A stretch of DNA of 64,000 nt from M3007 sp044350425 (lineage in GTDB: Bacteria > Bacteroidota > Bacteroidia > Chitinophagales > Saprospiraceae). Under the pieces are notes generated by a model. It did no database searches and had not been told where the DNA came from. It saw only the letters and a program-made list of their open reading frames with translations. Shown here piece after piece: positions 1 through 7,927 of the stretch. The stretch is from the NCBI GenBank assembly GCA_044350425.1, contig JBILHS010000013.1, positions 1 through 64,000 of the forward strand, in the 5' to 3' direction. Made by a program: the position numbers and the translations under genes. Every line of letters begins with the position of its first letter. Position 1 is the stretch's first letter.

Positions 1-265
1 TAGATTTTCTCCGTAACATCTGGCAGCTGGCTCATCTTGAGCGTTTTGCCTTTATGCCCCTTTTGACCGCCTACTGGATTGTCACTTTTCTCACGCAGGC
101 TTTGATTCCTGCGTGCTAAATCGCTCGGTGGTGGCTTGTGGTGTGGCTATTGTTGCTGCTTTTGACAGTAGAGCGTTTCAATAAAAGCGCCTCCAACTCG
201 GAAATTCGAGTTAACGCATGGGACAATTGACCTTTAAGGTACTCAATTTGCTCTTTATCTGTCAT
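1..265 (-). pseudogene. IS66-family transposase N-terminal fragment, frameshifted
   Basis: Read on the minus strand from an ATG at 265, the first 41 codons give a short helical leader ending in KSSNNSH. The sequence then continues in another frame as HKPPPSDLARRNQ and later GGQKGHKGKTLKM. This is the conserved N-terminal linker of IS66-type transposases (SNNSxKPPSSD...GGQKGHKG). The two pieces are in different frames, with the break near 140-145, and the first frame stops soon after. The copy is therefore probably inactive, unless this is a sequencing error. The zinc finger and DDE domain would lie beyond the left edge and cannot be judged. The family assignment comes from motif recognition only. 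Confidence 0.6.
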
Positions 266-365
266 TTTAAGCACTAAAACTATGATTAATTCATCACTTA
301 ATCAAAATATTATTGCCGCCGAAGGCGGCTGGATAGTTACGATTTTTTTTGATGTTTCGGTTTGA

Positions 366-1022
366 TCAGTTTTTTCCTTCCATATCCGCCACCGGAGGAG
401 AGGGAGCCACTGGTTCGGGTGGAGCCTTTTTGACGGTGCATCCAACAGACTTAGTGGATACAGGCGAAGGACTTTCTCCGGCGATGAGTGCATTTACTGC
501 ATTTTCTACCCAGCGGGTGGTAGAGGCACAAGGTGCTTCAGCATTGTTATCAATGGCGCCAATATACCTTACCGCACGGATCTCATCCAGTACAAAGACA
601 TGTGGGGTCCGGGTTGCACCAAACCGGGGATACACGGTTTGCGCTTCATCAAACAGATAAGCGAAAGGGTATTTTTTGGTTTTAGCCAGCACCTGCATCT
701 CTTCATAGCTGTCCTCAGGCACTACAAGCGGGCTGTTTGGGTTAATGGCTACTACAGGATAACCCTGTGGGGCGAATTTCTTGTGCAGATCAATAATTCT
801 TTGCTCATACAACTGAGCAAAAGGGCAATGGTTGCAGGTGAATACCACAATGATGCCTTTTGCATCTTTGTAATCTGAAAGGGAAACGGTATCGCCATTG
901 ACACTTTTTAAAGAAAAGTCCTGGGCAATGTCTCCCACGGTGTAGCCTTTGGGGGTGGTGGCATTGATGGCAAGCATCAGATAACCTAACAGTAGAATAG
1001 GGAGAAGTAGGGAGGTTCTCAT
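366..1022 (-). CDS. Secreted redoxin/thioredoxin-fold protein with CNHCP motif
   Basis: This 218-residue protein has an N-terminal signal peptide or anchor (MRTSLLLPILLLGYLMLAIN) and an AhpC/TSA-like thioredoxin fold. The likely redox centre is FTCNHCPFA near residue 62, a CxxC-type site with His and Pro, in the position of the thioredoxin CGPC. A conserved GATRTPHVFVLD stretch near residue 138 carries the cis-Pro loop. It should act in the periplasm as a thiol-disulfide or peroxide-handling protein; the substrate is not evident. The C-terminal ~35 residues are Pro/Ser-rich and may be a flexible tail. It lies 89 nt downstream of a second thioredoxin-like gene on the same strand and may be co-transcribed with it. 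Confidence 0.8.
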   Translation of the reverse strand: MRTSLLLPILLLGYLMLAINATTPKGYTVGDIAQDFSLKSVNGDTVSLSDYKDAKGIIVVFTCNHCPFAQLYEQRIIDLHKKFAPQGYPVVAINPNSPLVVPEDSYEEMQVLAKTKKYPFAYLFDEAQTVYPRFGATRTPHVFVLDEIRAVRYIGAIDNNAEAPCASTTRWVENAVNALIAGESPSPVSTKSVGCTVKKAPPEPVAPSPPVADMEGKN

Positions 1023-1111
1023 GTGAAAAAAAATTAAAAACTTGTGACGGGACTTGGGATGATTAAAAATTCGTTTGATCGAAAAACCTGGACCGTTTGG
1101 AGTCCTGGGGC

Positions 1112-1687
1112 TTATTTATTTCCGACGCTCAACTCTGCGCAGGTCATAATTCGTCCGTTAAAGACGGCTGCAGTGTCTGAGACCAGTGGACGTACGAAGG
1201 ATTCGAGGTCTTCAAAATTTTCGAATTTGCCCAAATTGAATCGCCGCTTTTTCCCTTTTATGACCAGTGTAGCGGGAATTGCGCCATCCCACTCTTCATA
1301 GATCAAGGGGATCCAGGTATTGAGATCCTGATCGGCCATCAATGCGACCTCTGACGTCAATTGTTGGGCTTTTAAAAAGGGTACGAATTTCTTTTGTAAC
1401 TGACTTTTGAAATCCAGACTGATCAATACTACTTGTACATTTTGAGTACCGTAATAACTGCGCAGTTCATCAAAACAAGGCAACTCTTCCACACAGGGTT
1501 TACACCAGGTAGCCCAAAAATTGAGTACCAACGTGGTGTCTCCGGCGCGGTCAATTCTGGCCTGAAGTTGTTCGATATTGTCGTAAATGACGAAATCCTG
1601 CGCTCGCAAAGGCGAGCGTTCGCAGAGGAAGACTGCAAATAATAGGAATACAAGGGAAGGGCGAAACGGGCGTACCATGAGTGACAT
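1112..1687 (-). CDS. TlpA-like periplasmic thioredoxin
   Basis: The protein has a signal peptide (VRPFRPSLVFLLFAVFL...LRAQ) followed by a thioredoxin-like domain with the classic active site WATWCKPCVEELP. This matches the TlpA/ResA family of membrane-linked disulfide reductases. An upstream in-frame ATG at 1756 would add 23 residues ahead of the signal peptide and is unlikely. ATG at 1687 or at 1678 both place the signal peptide correctly, and I chose 1687. The cis-Pro segment is GAIPATLVIKG. It stands upstream of another redoxin gene on the same strand, which suggests a small envelope thiol-redox pair. The partner protein is unknown. Confidence 0.82.
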   Translation of the reverse strand: MSLMVRPFRPSLVFLLFAVFLCERSPLRAQDFVIYDNIEQLQARIDRAGDTTLVLNFWATWCKPCVEELPCFDELRSYYGTQNVQVVLISLDFKSQLQKKFVPFLKAQQLTSEVALMADQDLNTWIPLIYEEWDGAIPATLVIKGKKRRFNLGKFENFEDLESFVRPLVSDTAAVFNGRIMTCAELSVGNK

Positions 1688-1813
1688 GAGACAAGGAATA
1701 TTAAAAAAGGCCTTGCAAGGAACGAAGATTTGTGGGAACGTCAAGGGCTTTAACACTTTTTCAGACGAAAAAACGATTCGGATGAGAAAATCTGTGCATA
1801 GGAGGATGATATC

Positions 1814-1900
1814 CTAGCCCATCTGTTGGAAGGCCCAAAAAAGCAGGGCGAGGTGGAAGGCCAATGCTACGATGGTAACGAGCGATTTATTCTTTTTCAT
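1814..1900 (-). CDS. Possible 28-residue single-span membrane peptide
   Basis: A short frame on the minus strand starts at ATG 1900 and encodes 28 residues. It begins MKKNKS, continues with about 17 hydrophobic residues (LVTIVALAFHLALLFWAF) and ends QQMG before TAG. The Lys-rich start followed by one membrane-length hydrophobic stretch is what a genuine small membrane protein looks like. It lies about 125 nt upstream of the TlpA-like gene on the same strand, so it could be a leader or accessory peptide of that unit. There is no ribosome-binding site to confirm the start, which is normal in this phylum. Nothing indicates a function. Confidence 0.4.
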   Translation of the reverse strand: MKKNKSLVTIVALAFHLALLFWAFQQMG

Positions 1901-2062
1901 AGCGGGTAAGTCGCAATCGGTTTTGTGCGACTCCTACTTAATCCCAAATCGCATGCCAGTAGTATGTTATGATATGTTATCTAAATTTAAATATATTGAT
2001 TGTCAGTCATTTAAGCCTGAAAAAAATTGTTTTTCTTTCTAAATAAATGCCTGGACACAAAA

Positions 2063-2096
2063 ATGGCCGCCTCAAAGTATCCTTTAAGGCGGCCAT
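2063..2096 (-). terminator. Intrinsic terminator after the zinc-ribbon gene
   Basis: A 10-bp inverted repeat ATGGCCGCCT...AGGCGGCCAT encloses a 14-nt loop that can pair further. On the minus strand it is followed by TTTTTG. It lies 25 nt past the stop codon at 2121. Confidence 0.7.
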
Positions 2097-2120
2097 CTGG
2101 TATGCTAAATTTCAAGCAAA

Positions 2121-2876
2121 TCAGGCTTCTGTCATGGACTCCGGATGTACGATGCTGTAATCAACGAGGATTCTGCCACAGTGTTCGCACGCGATAACAC
2201 GTTTGTGCAGGCCGATCTCCAGGTGTACCTGAGGCGGCACGTTGTTGAAGCAGCCTCCACAGGAATTGCGCTCAACGGTAGCTACAGCAATACCATTGCG
2301 ATAAGTGCGACGGGTTTTGTCATAAGCGTTGATCAGACGGGCCTCGATGCCTTCACGTAGCTTTTCGCTTTGTTTGTGCAGGCGCTTTTCTTCATCTTCC
2401 GTTTTTTCGATCACGCCTTGCAGCTCTATCTTTTTAGCTTCAAGCTCTTTTTGTTTGGCCTCGTGTTTCGCTTCAGCGATCATCAGGCTCTCTTTTTTGC
2501 CTTCCAGACTGCCCTTGGCTTCACGGACGCGCTTTTCAGAAAGCTGAATGTCAAGCTTCGCCAGCTCGATCTCTTTTTGCAAAGCCTCGAACTCGCGGTT
2601 GTTCTTCACCTCATCAAGTTGCTTTTGATACCGCTTGATGTTCACATCAGCCTCTTTGGAGGAGGTTTGCATCTTGGCGATTTCCTGCTCGCTTTCTTTG
2701 AGCGCAGCCTTCATTTTCTTGATACGGGTGTCCAGACCCGCGACCTCGTCTTCCAGATCAGATACCTCCATGGGGAGCTCACCTTTCAGAATCTGGATTT
2801 CATCGAGTTGTGAATCATTCTGCTGTAAATTCCACAGCATGGTGAGTTTGTCGGCAATGGATGCTTCTACGGCCAT
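2121..2876 (-). CDS. Coiled-coil C4 zinc-ribbon protein (CT398/DUF164-like)
   Basis: The protein has 251 residues. Residues ~10-180 form a long, charged, heptad-rich antiparallel coiled coil (many K/E/L/Q). Residues ~205-245 carry a C4 zinc ribbon built from CGGCFNN and CEHCGRIL. This is the architecture of the CT398-like/DUF164 family, whose members are thought to bind nucleic acid or act as adaptor proteins; their exact role is not settled. The gene lies directly downstream of the Nif3-like gene on the same strand, a pairing I recognise from other Bacteroidota, so the two are probably functionally linked. The start codon at 2876 abuts a G-poor repetitive leader. Confidence 0.85.
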   Translation of the reverse strand: MAVEASIADKLTMLWNLQQNDSQLDEIQILKGELPMEVSDLEDEVAGLDTRIKKMKAALKESEQEIAKMQTSSKEADVNIKRYQKQLDEVKNNREFEALQKEIELAKLDIQLSEKRVREAKGSLEGKKESLMIAEAKHEAKQKELEAKKIELQGVIEKTEDEEKRLHKQSEKLREGIEARLINAYDKTRRTYRNGIAVATVERNSCGGCFNNVPPQVHLEIGLHKRVIACEHCGRILVDYSIVHPESMTEA

Positions 2877-2885
2877 TCTATTCTA

Positions 2886-2955
2886 TTGAGTGAATGAGTA
2901 ATTGAGTGAATGAGTGAGCGGTCGAATGAGCGAATGAGTAATGGAGTGAGTGTGG
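2886..2955. repeat. Degenerate GAGTGAAT-type short tandem repeat in leader
   Basis: About 70 bp consist of imperfect copies of GAGTGAAT/GAATGAGT. They sit immediately upstream of the zinc-ribbon start codon. On the mRNA strand the leader is almost free of G. Confidence 0.6.
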
Positions 2956-3011
2956 TCTTGTCGCCCGCTTATTGTCAAACAAGGTGTATTTGGTTGATAA
3001 TCAGAGGTTTT

Positions 3012-3797
3012 TTACAGATAAAGCACCGGATTGGTATTTATTTCTGTCAAATGGAGCGCAAAAGTAGGGAATTTTTCTTGTACAATATCGCGTAAAAGTT
3101 CTACGGTAAATTGTTCGCTCTCAAAATGTCCCACATCAGCGATCACCAGCCTGCCTTCAGCATCAAAAAACTCGTGGTATTTGAAGTCGGCCGACACAAA
3201 AGCGTCCGCTTTGGCCCGCAGTGCTTCAGACAAAAGAAAGCTTCCTGAGCCGCCACAAACGGCCACTTTTCGGATCGGTTTTCCACGCAGGGCGGTGTAG
3301 CGGATACAGTTTGTTTTCAGAACCGTTTTAAGGTGCTGCAGAAATTCTGTTTCGCCCATAGGTTTAGGCAAGTTTCCCAATAATCCGGCGCCGATCTCAA
3401 AATCCTCTGGTTTGGGTGCAAGAATCCGGGTTTCCAGCAGACCAATTTTTTCAGCGATCCTGGAATTTACCCCTTGTCGATATACATTGTCCAGGTTGGT
3501 ATGAATGGCATAGATGGCAATGTTATGCCGAATGGCCAGCATGACTGTGCGTTCTACGTAGTTTGTGCCATTGAATCGCTTGAGTCCCCGAAACACGATC
3601 GGATGGTGGGCAACGATGAGGTTGCAGCCCCGGGCAATAGCCTCATGCACAATGGCTTCAGTGGAATCCAGACAGAAAAGTACGCCGCTTACTTCCAAAC
3701 CGGGGTCGCCCACGATCAAGCCCGAATTGTCGTAGGATTCCTGTAAATGGGGTGGGGCGATGGACTCCAGAACGGAGCGTATATCATTGATTTTCAT
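3012..3797 (-). CDS. Nif3-like dinuclear metal centre protein
   Basis: This 261-residue protein belongs to the Nif3/YbgI (DUF34) family, toroidal hexamers with a two-metal site whose biochemical role is still debated (GTP cyclohydrolase-like or repair roles have been proposed). Visible landmarks are MKINDIRSVLESIAPP at the start, ESYDNSGLIVGD near residue 20, the metal-binding LIVAHHPIVFRGL near residue 63, and ADVGHFESEQF near residue 221 with a metal-binding His and Glu. An upstream ATG at 3866 is in frame but precedes the family's normal start, so 3797 is used. It probably forms an operon with the zinc-ribbon gene that follows, across the repetitive spacer. Confidence 0.9.
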   Translation of the reverse strand: MKINDIRSVLESIAPPHLQESYDNSGLIVGDPGLEVSGVLFCLDSTEAIVHEAIARGCNLIVAHHPIVFRGLKRFNGTNYVERTVMLAIRHNIAIYAIHTNLDNVYRQGVNSRIAEKIGLLETRILAPKPEDFEIGAGLLGNLPKPMGETEFLQHLKTVLKTNCIRYTALRGKPIRKVAVCGGSGSFLLSEALRAKADAFVSADFKYHEFFDAEGRLVIADVGHFESEQFTVELLRDIVQEKFPTFALHLTEINTNPVLYL

Positions 3798-3905
3798 GAG
3801 CGCTGAGCCGAATCGGATTGATTTAAACCAAATTTGGGCTTGCAAGTTCAGGCCAATCTTCCACAAGCGTGGTTAAAGTTTAAAACTTTTTGAAAAAGCA
3901 TACGC

Positions 3906-4163
3906 TTATTCAATGATTGGAGGGAATTGAAAGCGGACTCCATCCGCCAAAAAGACCTTGCCTGACTGGTCGATCAGGGTGTAGTGACGATTGGTGGCGG
4001 TAGCTGAAAAGGTACCGAACGCATTGTGTTCGATCACCCGGATGGGGCGTTTGGCATTTTGTATCCAATGCTGGGTTTTTTCCTCCCTGGCGCTGCGTCC
4101 TACCCAGCAGCCGGATAAAAACACCATGGACAAAACTAAAAATGAACTTTTGAAGATGCTCAT
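3906..4163 (-). CDS. Small hypothetical lipoprotein
   Basis: The protein has 85 residues with a typical lipoprotein signal (MSIFKSSFLVLSMVFLSGC), the lipobox Cys being residue 19. The mature part is about 67 residues and includes a segment, TNRHYTLIDQSGKVFLADG, that resembles a small beta-structured domain. I do not recognise a family. It is probably anchored in the inner leaflet of the outer membrane or exposed at the surface. An overlapping frame (3910-4224) lacks such a signal and was rejected. Confidence 0.65.
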   Translation of the reverse strand: MSIFKSSFLVLSMVFLSGCWVGRSAREEKTQHWIQNAKRPIRVIEHNAFGTFSATATNRHYTLIDQSGKVFLADGVRFQFPPIIE

Positions 4164-4291
4164 AGGAGTAAGGCAGTTTAAAGATTGATCTTGTTACTAT
4201 GGCATTGCATAGTAAAGCTATCAACTCTTAAGCATTCAAAAAGTTCAACTCAAAACAGTAATCCGTACGACTGGTATAAAGGCCGGGAAGC

Positions 4292-4954
4292 TTACCGTTC
4301 ACTCCCGTCAAACCAGTCGGTATTTGTCAGATTGTAGATCTCCTGAATATCGTGCAGGATCTTTTCAAAATCAATATCCAGATCTTTGAGCACCCCCGTA
4401 CGCATATCAAACACCCAGCCGTGCACGGTTGGAGCACCTTCGGTAACAAAACGTTGCTGTACTGCAGCGGTTTTGATCACGTTGACGCATTGCTCCTGCA
4501 CATTGAGCTCCACCAGCCGATCATATCGGGCGTGTTCGTCGGAAATGGCCAGCAACTCTTCTTTATGCAGACGGTATACATCCCGGATATTGCGCAACCA
4601 GGGGTTGAGAATGCCGAGGTCTTTGGATTGCATGGCGGCCTTCACGCCTCCACAACCATAGTGGCCGCAAATGACAATGCGCTTGACTTTCAGGTGCCGT
4701 ACGGCGTAGTTGATCACCGACATCACATTAAGGTCTACGCTGGCCACAATGTTGGCTACGTTGCGGTGAATGAAAACCTCGCCGGGTTGGGCACCCATGA
4801 GATCCTCGGCGGTCACACGACTGTCTGAACAGCCGATATAGAGATACTCGGGGGTTTGATCTTTGGCTAGTTTTTCAAAGAAGTCCTTGTCTGTGGCCGT
4901 TTTTTCGGAAATCCATTGGCGGTTGTTTTCGAAGATTTGTTCGTAGGAGACCAT
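4292..4954 (-). CDS. Beta-class carbonic anhydrase
   Basis: The enzyme interconverts CO2 and bicarbonate in the cytoplasm. With the start at 4954 the protein has 220 residues and shows the complete beta-class zinc site: Cys42 in GCSDSR, with the Asp44-Arg46 dyad, plus His98 and Cys101 in CGHYGCGG. The QPGEVFIHRNVAN segment near residue 56 is also typical. An earlier in-frame ATG at 5014 would add a Ser/Thr/His/Pro-rich stretch encoded by a low-complexity tract that is clearly leader rather than protein. The gene is followed by lipoprotein and Nif3 genes on the same strand but with gaps that suggest separate transcription. Confidence 0.93.
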   Translation of the reverse strand: MVSYEQIFENNRQWISEKTATDKDFFEKLAKDQTPEYLYIGCSDSRVTAEDLMGAQPGEVFIHRNVANIVASVDLNVMSVINYAVRHLKVKRIVICGHYGCGGVKAAMQSKDLGILNPWLRNIRDVYRLHKEELLAISDEHARYDRLVELNVQEQCVNVIKTAAVQQRFVTEGAPTVHGWVFDMRTGVLKDLDIDFEKILHDIQEIYNLTNTDWFDGSER

Positions 4955-5004
4955 GGGTGGGTGGGTGGTGGATGGGTGATTGGTTGACTGGTGATTGCTG
5001 AGCG
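4955..5004. repeat. GGGT/GATTGGT-like low-complexity leader
   Basis: Imperfect GGTG/GGGTGATT repeats directly precede the carbonic anhydrase start codon. On the transcribed strand this reads as C/A/T with almost no G. Confidence 0.5.
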
Positions 5005-5060
5005 AGAATGACAAGGCTTAGGTTTATGGTAGAACTCACGGTTTTTTAGTCTATAAGCCC

Positions 5061-6077
5061 CTAAAACAACACCCCATTCACCGCCTGCACCTTAGGTGGC
5101 AACTCCGTTTCTCCCAGCATCTCCCGCAGATCGATCTCGATGTTGCGACAAATGGCCGTCATGGGCACATCATTGATGCTGTTTTCAAAAGGGTTTTCGC
5201 TGGAGTCGCCGATCGTTTCCATGGTGAAGAAGACCCAGGAGATCAGTGTGGAGAATGGGATGACCATCCAGAGCGCATTTTCGTTGAATTTGGCCAGTTC
5301 GCCAAGCAGGGCGAAGGGCAGCAGGAAGTTAAACAAATACACAAAGGCCGTACTGAAAAAACCATATTGTCGAGGGAAGGGAAACGATTTGATCCGCTCT
5401 GCCGCACCTTGCTGGTTGTAGCATTCGGAGATCATTTTTTCGAGGTCGCTGTGCTCGAACTCACTCAAAAGTCCCTGGTGTTTGAGTTCAGTGAGTCGTT
5501 GGCTTTGCCGAAAGAGCAGGTAAGTGGCTTTGTTCCCTTTCGTTTTAATGGTCTCAAATTCTTCCGGGCTAAGCAGGTTGTCTGAGAGGTTTTTTATGTC
5601 CTGCTGAAACTGCTCCTCCGGCTTGGTGATATGGATCATTTTATTGGTAATGGTGCTGGCGTAGTGGTTTTCCCAGACGCTGGTTTTGCGCAATTGCAGG
5701 CGCAGCACATTGGTCCAGGCGATGTGTCGGTAAACGATCTCCCGGCGGATGGCCTGGATGTCAGCATTTTTTTTGCCTTCCCATTGTCCACTCCAGTTGA
5801 TCACCCAGTTGCCAAAAGTCCGGCTGGCATTGGTGATGCTGCCCCAGATCCGGCGTCCTTCCCAGAGGCGGTCGTAGGCGGAATTGTTTTTAAAGCCGAC
5901 ATAAAAGGCTACAGCGGTACCTATGGTGGCCACCGGCAGGAAGGGTATGGCGATGCTTTTAACTTCCAGGTAATCATAGAGGAAATAAACAAATGAACTC
6001 CAGGCGATATAGCAAAGCACAGCTTTCCATGCGAAAGCCCAGATTAGACGGAGGTTGATGCCGCGAAGTACGTACAT
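5061..6077 (-). CDS. Bestrophin-like anion channel family protein
   Basis: The 338-residue membrane protein belongs to the bestrophin/UPF0187 (YneE) family. It begins MYVLRGINLRLIWAFAWKAVL and has hydrophobic helices near residues 15-35, 42-62, 235-260 and 265-285. Landmark motifs are GFKNNSAYDRLWEGRRIWG near residue 61, and GDSSENPFENSINDVPMTAIC near residue 290, the acidic cluster that resembles the Ca-clasp region of eukaryotic bestrophins. Bacterial relatives form pentameric ion channels. Its position upstream of carbonic anhydrase on the same strand is interesting because bestrophin-like proteins can conduct bicarbonate; a link is an inference only. Confidence 0.88.
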   Translation of the reverse strand: MYVLRGINLRLIWAFAWKAVLCYIAWSSFVYFLYDYLEVKSIAIPFLPVATIGTAVAFYVGFKNNSAYDRLWEGRRIWGSITNASRTFGNWVINWSGQWEGKKNADIQAIRREIVYRHIAWTNVLRLQLRKTSVWENHYASTITNKMIHITKPEEQFQQDIKNLSDNLLSPEEFETIKTKGNKATYLLFRQSQRLTELKHQGLLSEFEHSDLEKMISECYNQQGAAERIKSFPFPRQYGFFSTAFVYLFNFLLPFALLGELAKFNENALWMVIPFSTLISWVFFTMETIGDSSENPFENSINDVPMTAICRNIEIDLREMLGETELPPKVQAVNGVLF

Positions 6078-6313
6078 AGTTTTAGATTGATTTTAGGCGG
6101 CTAAGAAAACTAGATCTTTAACAAGCTCATGGAATAAAATCTGTTCCCGGTATTCACCTGGATAAATAAACGCCGTCGGGCAATTTGAACATGGGCTGGA
6201 TCAGGGTTTCATAGGCTGGTTTAAGGCTGGGAAGGGTTGAAATCTATGAAAGAGGGCCCAAAAATCCTTTAAATCTTATATAAATCACGCAAATCCTGAT
6301 TCAAACTTCCAGC

Positions 6314-7690
6314 TCACCCCAACATCTCCAAAAACCACTCCTTCTCCGTCAGGATCTTCTCCGCCTCGATCTTCGCTCTGAGGGCCGTCACCGCCTTTGA
6401 ATTGTTGAAATTCAAGGCCATCAACTGCTCTGTGTAATGCAGGATCCGCGAATAGTTGGTGCGGTGGTAACCAATGGCGGTATGACGGCGGACGTAATTT
6501 TTGAGGCTGGCCAGGTGGCTGTTGAGCAGATCAAGTTCGTCGGTTTCGTAGTAGATCTTCAACTGGTAAATTTTGGCGATCATGTTGTTGATCGTGTCTT
6601 TGTAGTCTGAACGCTGTAGTTGTTGCAGTGCCCCTGCGTAATCCTTGCGTGCAAAGGCTACCCGGGCAAGATTCAGGCTGGCGGTCGCGTCACGCCAGCT
6701 GCGTTCCAGGCGCGGGCGGTATTCCAGAATAAAGGTCTCGGCCCAGTCTGCTTCGCCTACCCGTACAGCAATGGCGACAATGTTGGTGAAAGCAAAACGC
6801 GAGATCTGTCCGTTTTCCAGAAGCAGCTCGTAGGCCAATGCGGCCTGGTACAGGTCCAGGGTGGTTTTGAGCCATCCCGGGCGGGATTCGTTTGCTTTTT
6901 TGATGCCAAAATTGATGGCAAGCAGGTAAAGTGTCCGCAACTCTTCTTTTGGGAAGGTTTCTGCGGAGCTGGCCAGGATCTCCCGAAATCGACCAAAGTG
7001 CCCTTCGCCCAGGTCAAAAGGATCCATCAGAAAGTGATAGCAATGGAAGTAAAGTCCAACAGCGGGTATATCCGCCATCCGCTCTGATTCAGTGAGCACA
7101 GCGTCGAGCAGCCCGATGCGGTAGTCGGTTTTGTATACCGCCTGATGCGAGACTGCCAGACAAGCCAGTCTGAGCTTTCGGGCTACAAAGGCGGTATCCA
7201 TCAGGTCGGAGGTAGTCTGGATGTTGAGCGAATCGGTGCGCTTCTGAGCCGTATCAAATTGATACTGCTCCCATTCGATCAGGTTGAGATCGTGATAATA
7301 ATCCGCATGCCGCCAGGGCTGTCGTTCCTGGTTTTGGCGGGCTTCCCGGAGTGTGATCTGGAAATGTCGGTTTAGGTTACGTTTGCGGTAAGCAGCGGCC
7401 AGGCGTATCTTACTGCGGGTTTCATCACTGAACTGCTCTTTGTACACCAGGTATTTTTCCAGAAGGGCCAGTAAAGCAGAATGGGCCAGGCGCCCGCGGA
7501 GGCCTTCTCCAAGTCCTTCGGGAATAGGGTGGGAGGGGTTTTCTTGTGCCCGGCAAACAGCCAAAAAATCAAACCAATCCACCAAAGCGGGTCGGGTATT
7601 GAAAAACGGTGACCGGACAAATTTGCCAAATTCCCGTACTTCGGCGGGCGATAAACTTGAGAAAGCTTCCCAAAGGAGCGTTTTTTCCAT
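6314..7690 (-). CDS. Unknown helical-repeat (TPR-like) protein
   Basis: I do not recognise a named family. The 458-residue protein has no signal peptide or membrane segment and is rich in Leu, Ala, Arg and aromatic residues in helix-like spacing. Alternating motifs such as LNLARVAFARKDYAGALQQL near residue 345 look like degenerate TPR helices, so a protein-interaction scaffold in the cytoplasm is plausible. The opening MEKTLLWEAFSSLSPAEVREFGKFVRS has the style of a helical domain found at the start of other Bacteroidota hypothetical proteins. The gene stands alone, with 236 nt to the next gene downstream. Confidence 0.7.
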   Translation of the reverse strand: MEKTLLWEAFSSLSPAEVREFGKFVRSPFFNTRPALVDWFDFLAVCRAQENPSHPIPEGLGEGLRGRLAHSALLALLEKYLVYKEQFSDETRSKIRLAAAYRKRNLNRHFQITLREARQNQERQPWRHADYYHDLNLIEWEQYQFDTAQKRTDSLNIQTTSDLMDTAFVARKLRLACLAVSHQAVYKTDYRIGLLDAVLTESERMADIPAVGLYFHCYHFLMDPFDLGEGHFGRFREILASSAETFPKEELRTLYLLAINFGIKKANESRPGWLKTTLDLYQAALAYELLLENGQISRFAFTNIVAIAVRVGEADWAETFILEYRPRLERSWRDATASLNLARVAFARKDYAGALQQLQRSDYKDTINNMIAKIYQLKIYYETDELDLLNSHLASLKNYVRRHTAIGYHRTNYSRILHYTEQLMALNFNNSKAVTALRAKIEAEKILTEKEWFLEMLG

Positions 7691-7927
7691 ACTTTGCGTC
7701 TCTTGGGTGGCAAATTTATGGATTACTTTTCAGAGTTATTTTTTTACTTAAAAATTTTTAAATTATTGATAATCAGTTACTTTGAAAACTTTTATTGATT
7801 ATTTAAAATACAAACCTGAAAAATTGTCTTTGTTTGAGCCGGCTGCATGTCGAACATTTGCAGTATCAAAGTCTGTAAGGCGAACCCCCGCCCCGGACGA
7901 AATCAAGCAAAAAGACAAATCTCGCTT

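Noticed and set aside
3910..4224. 104-residue frame overlapping the small lipoprotein
   Set aside because: It lacks a signal or domain. The overlapping frame has a clean lipoprotein signal with lipobox.
4955..5014. N-terminal extension of carbonic anhydrase
   Set aside because: The added residues are Ser/Thr/His/Pro low complexity encoded by a repetitive leader. The enzyme family starts near 4954.
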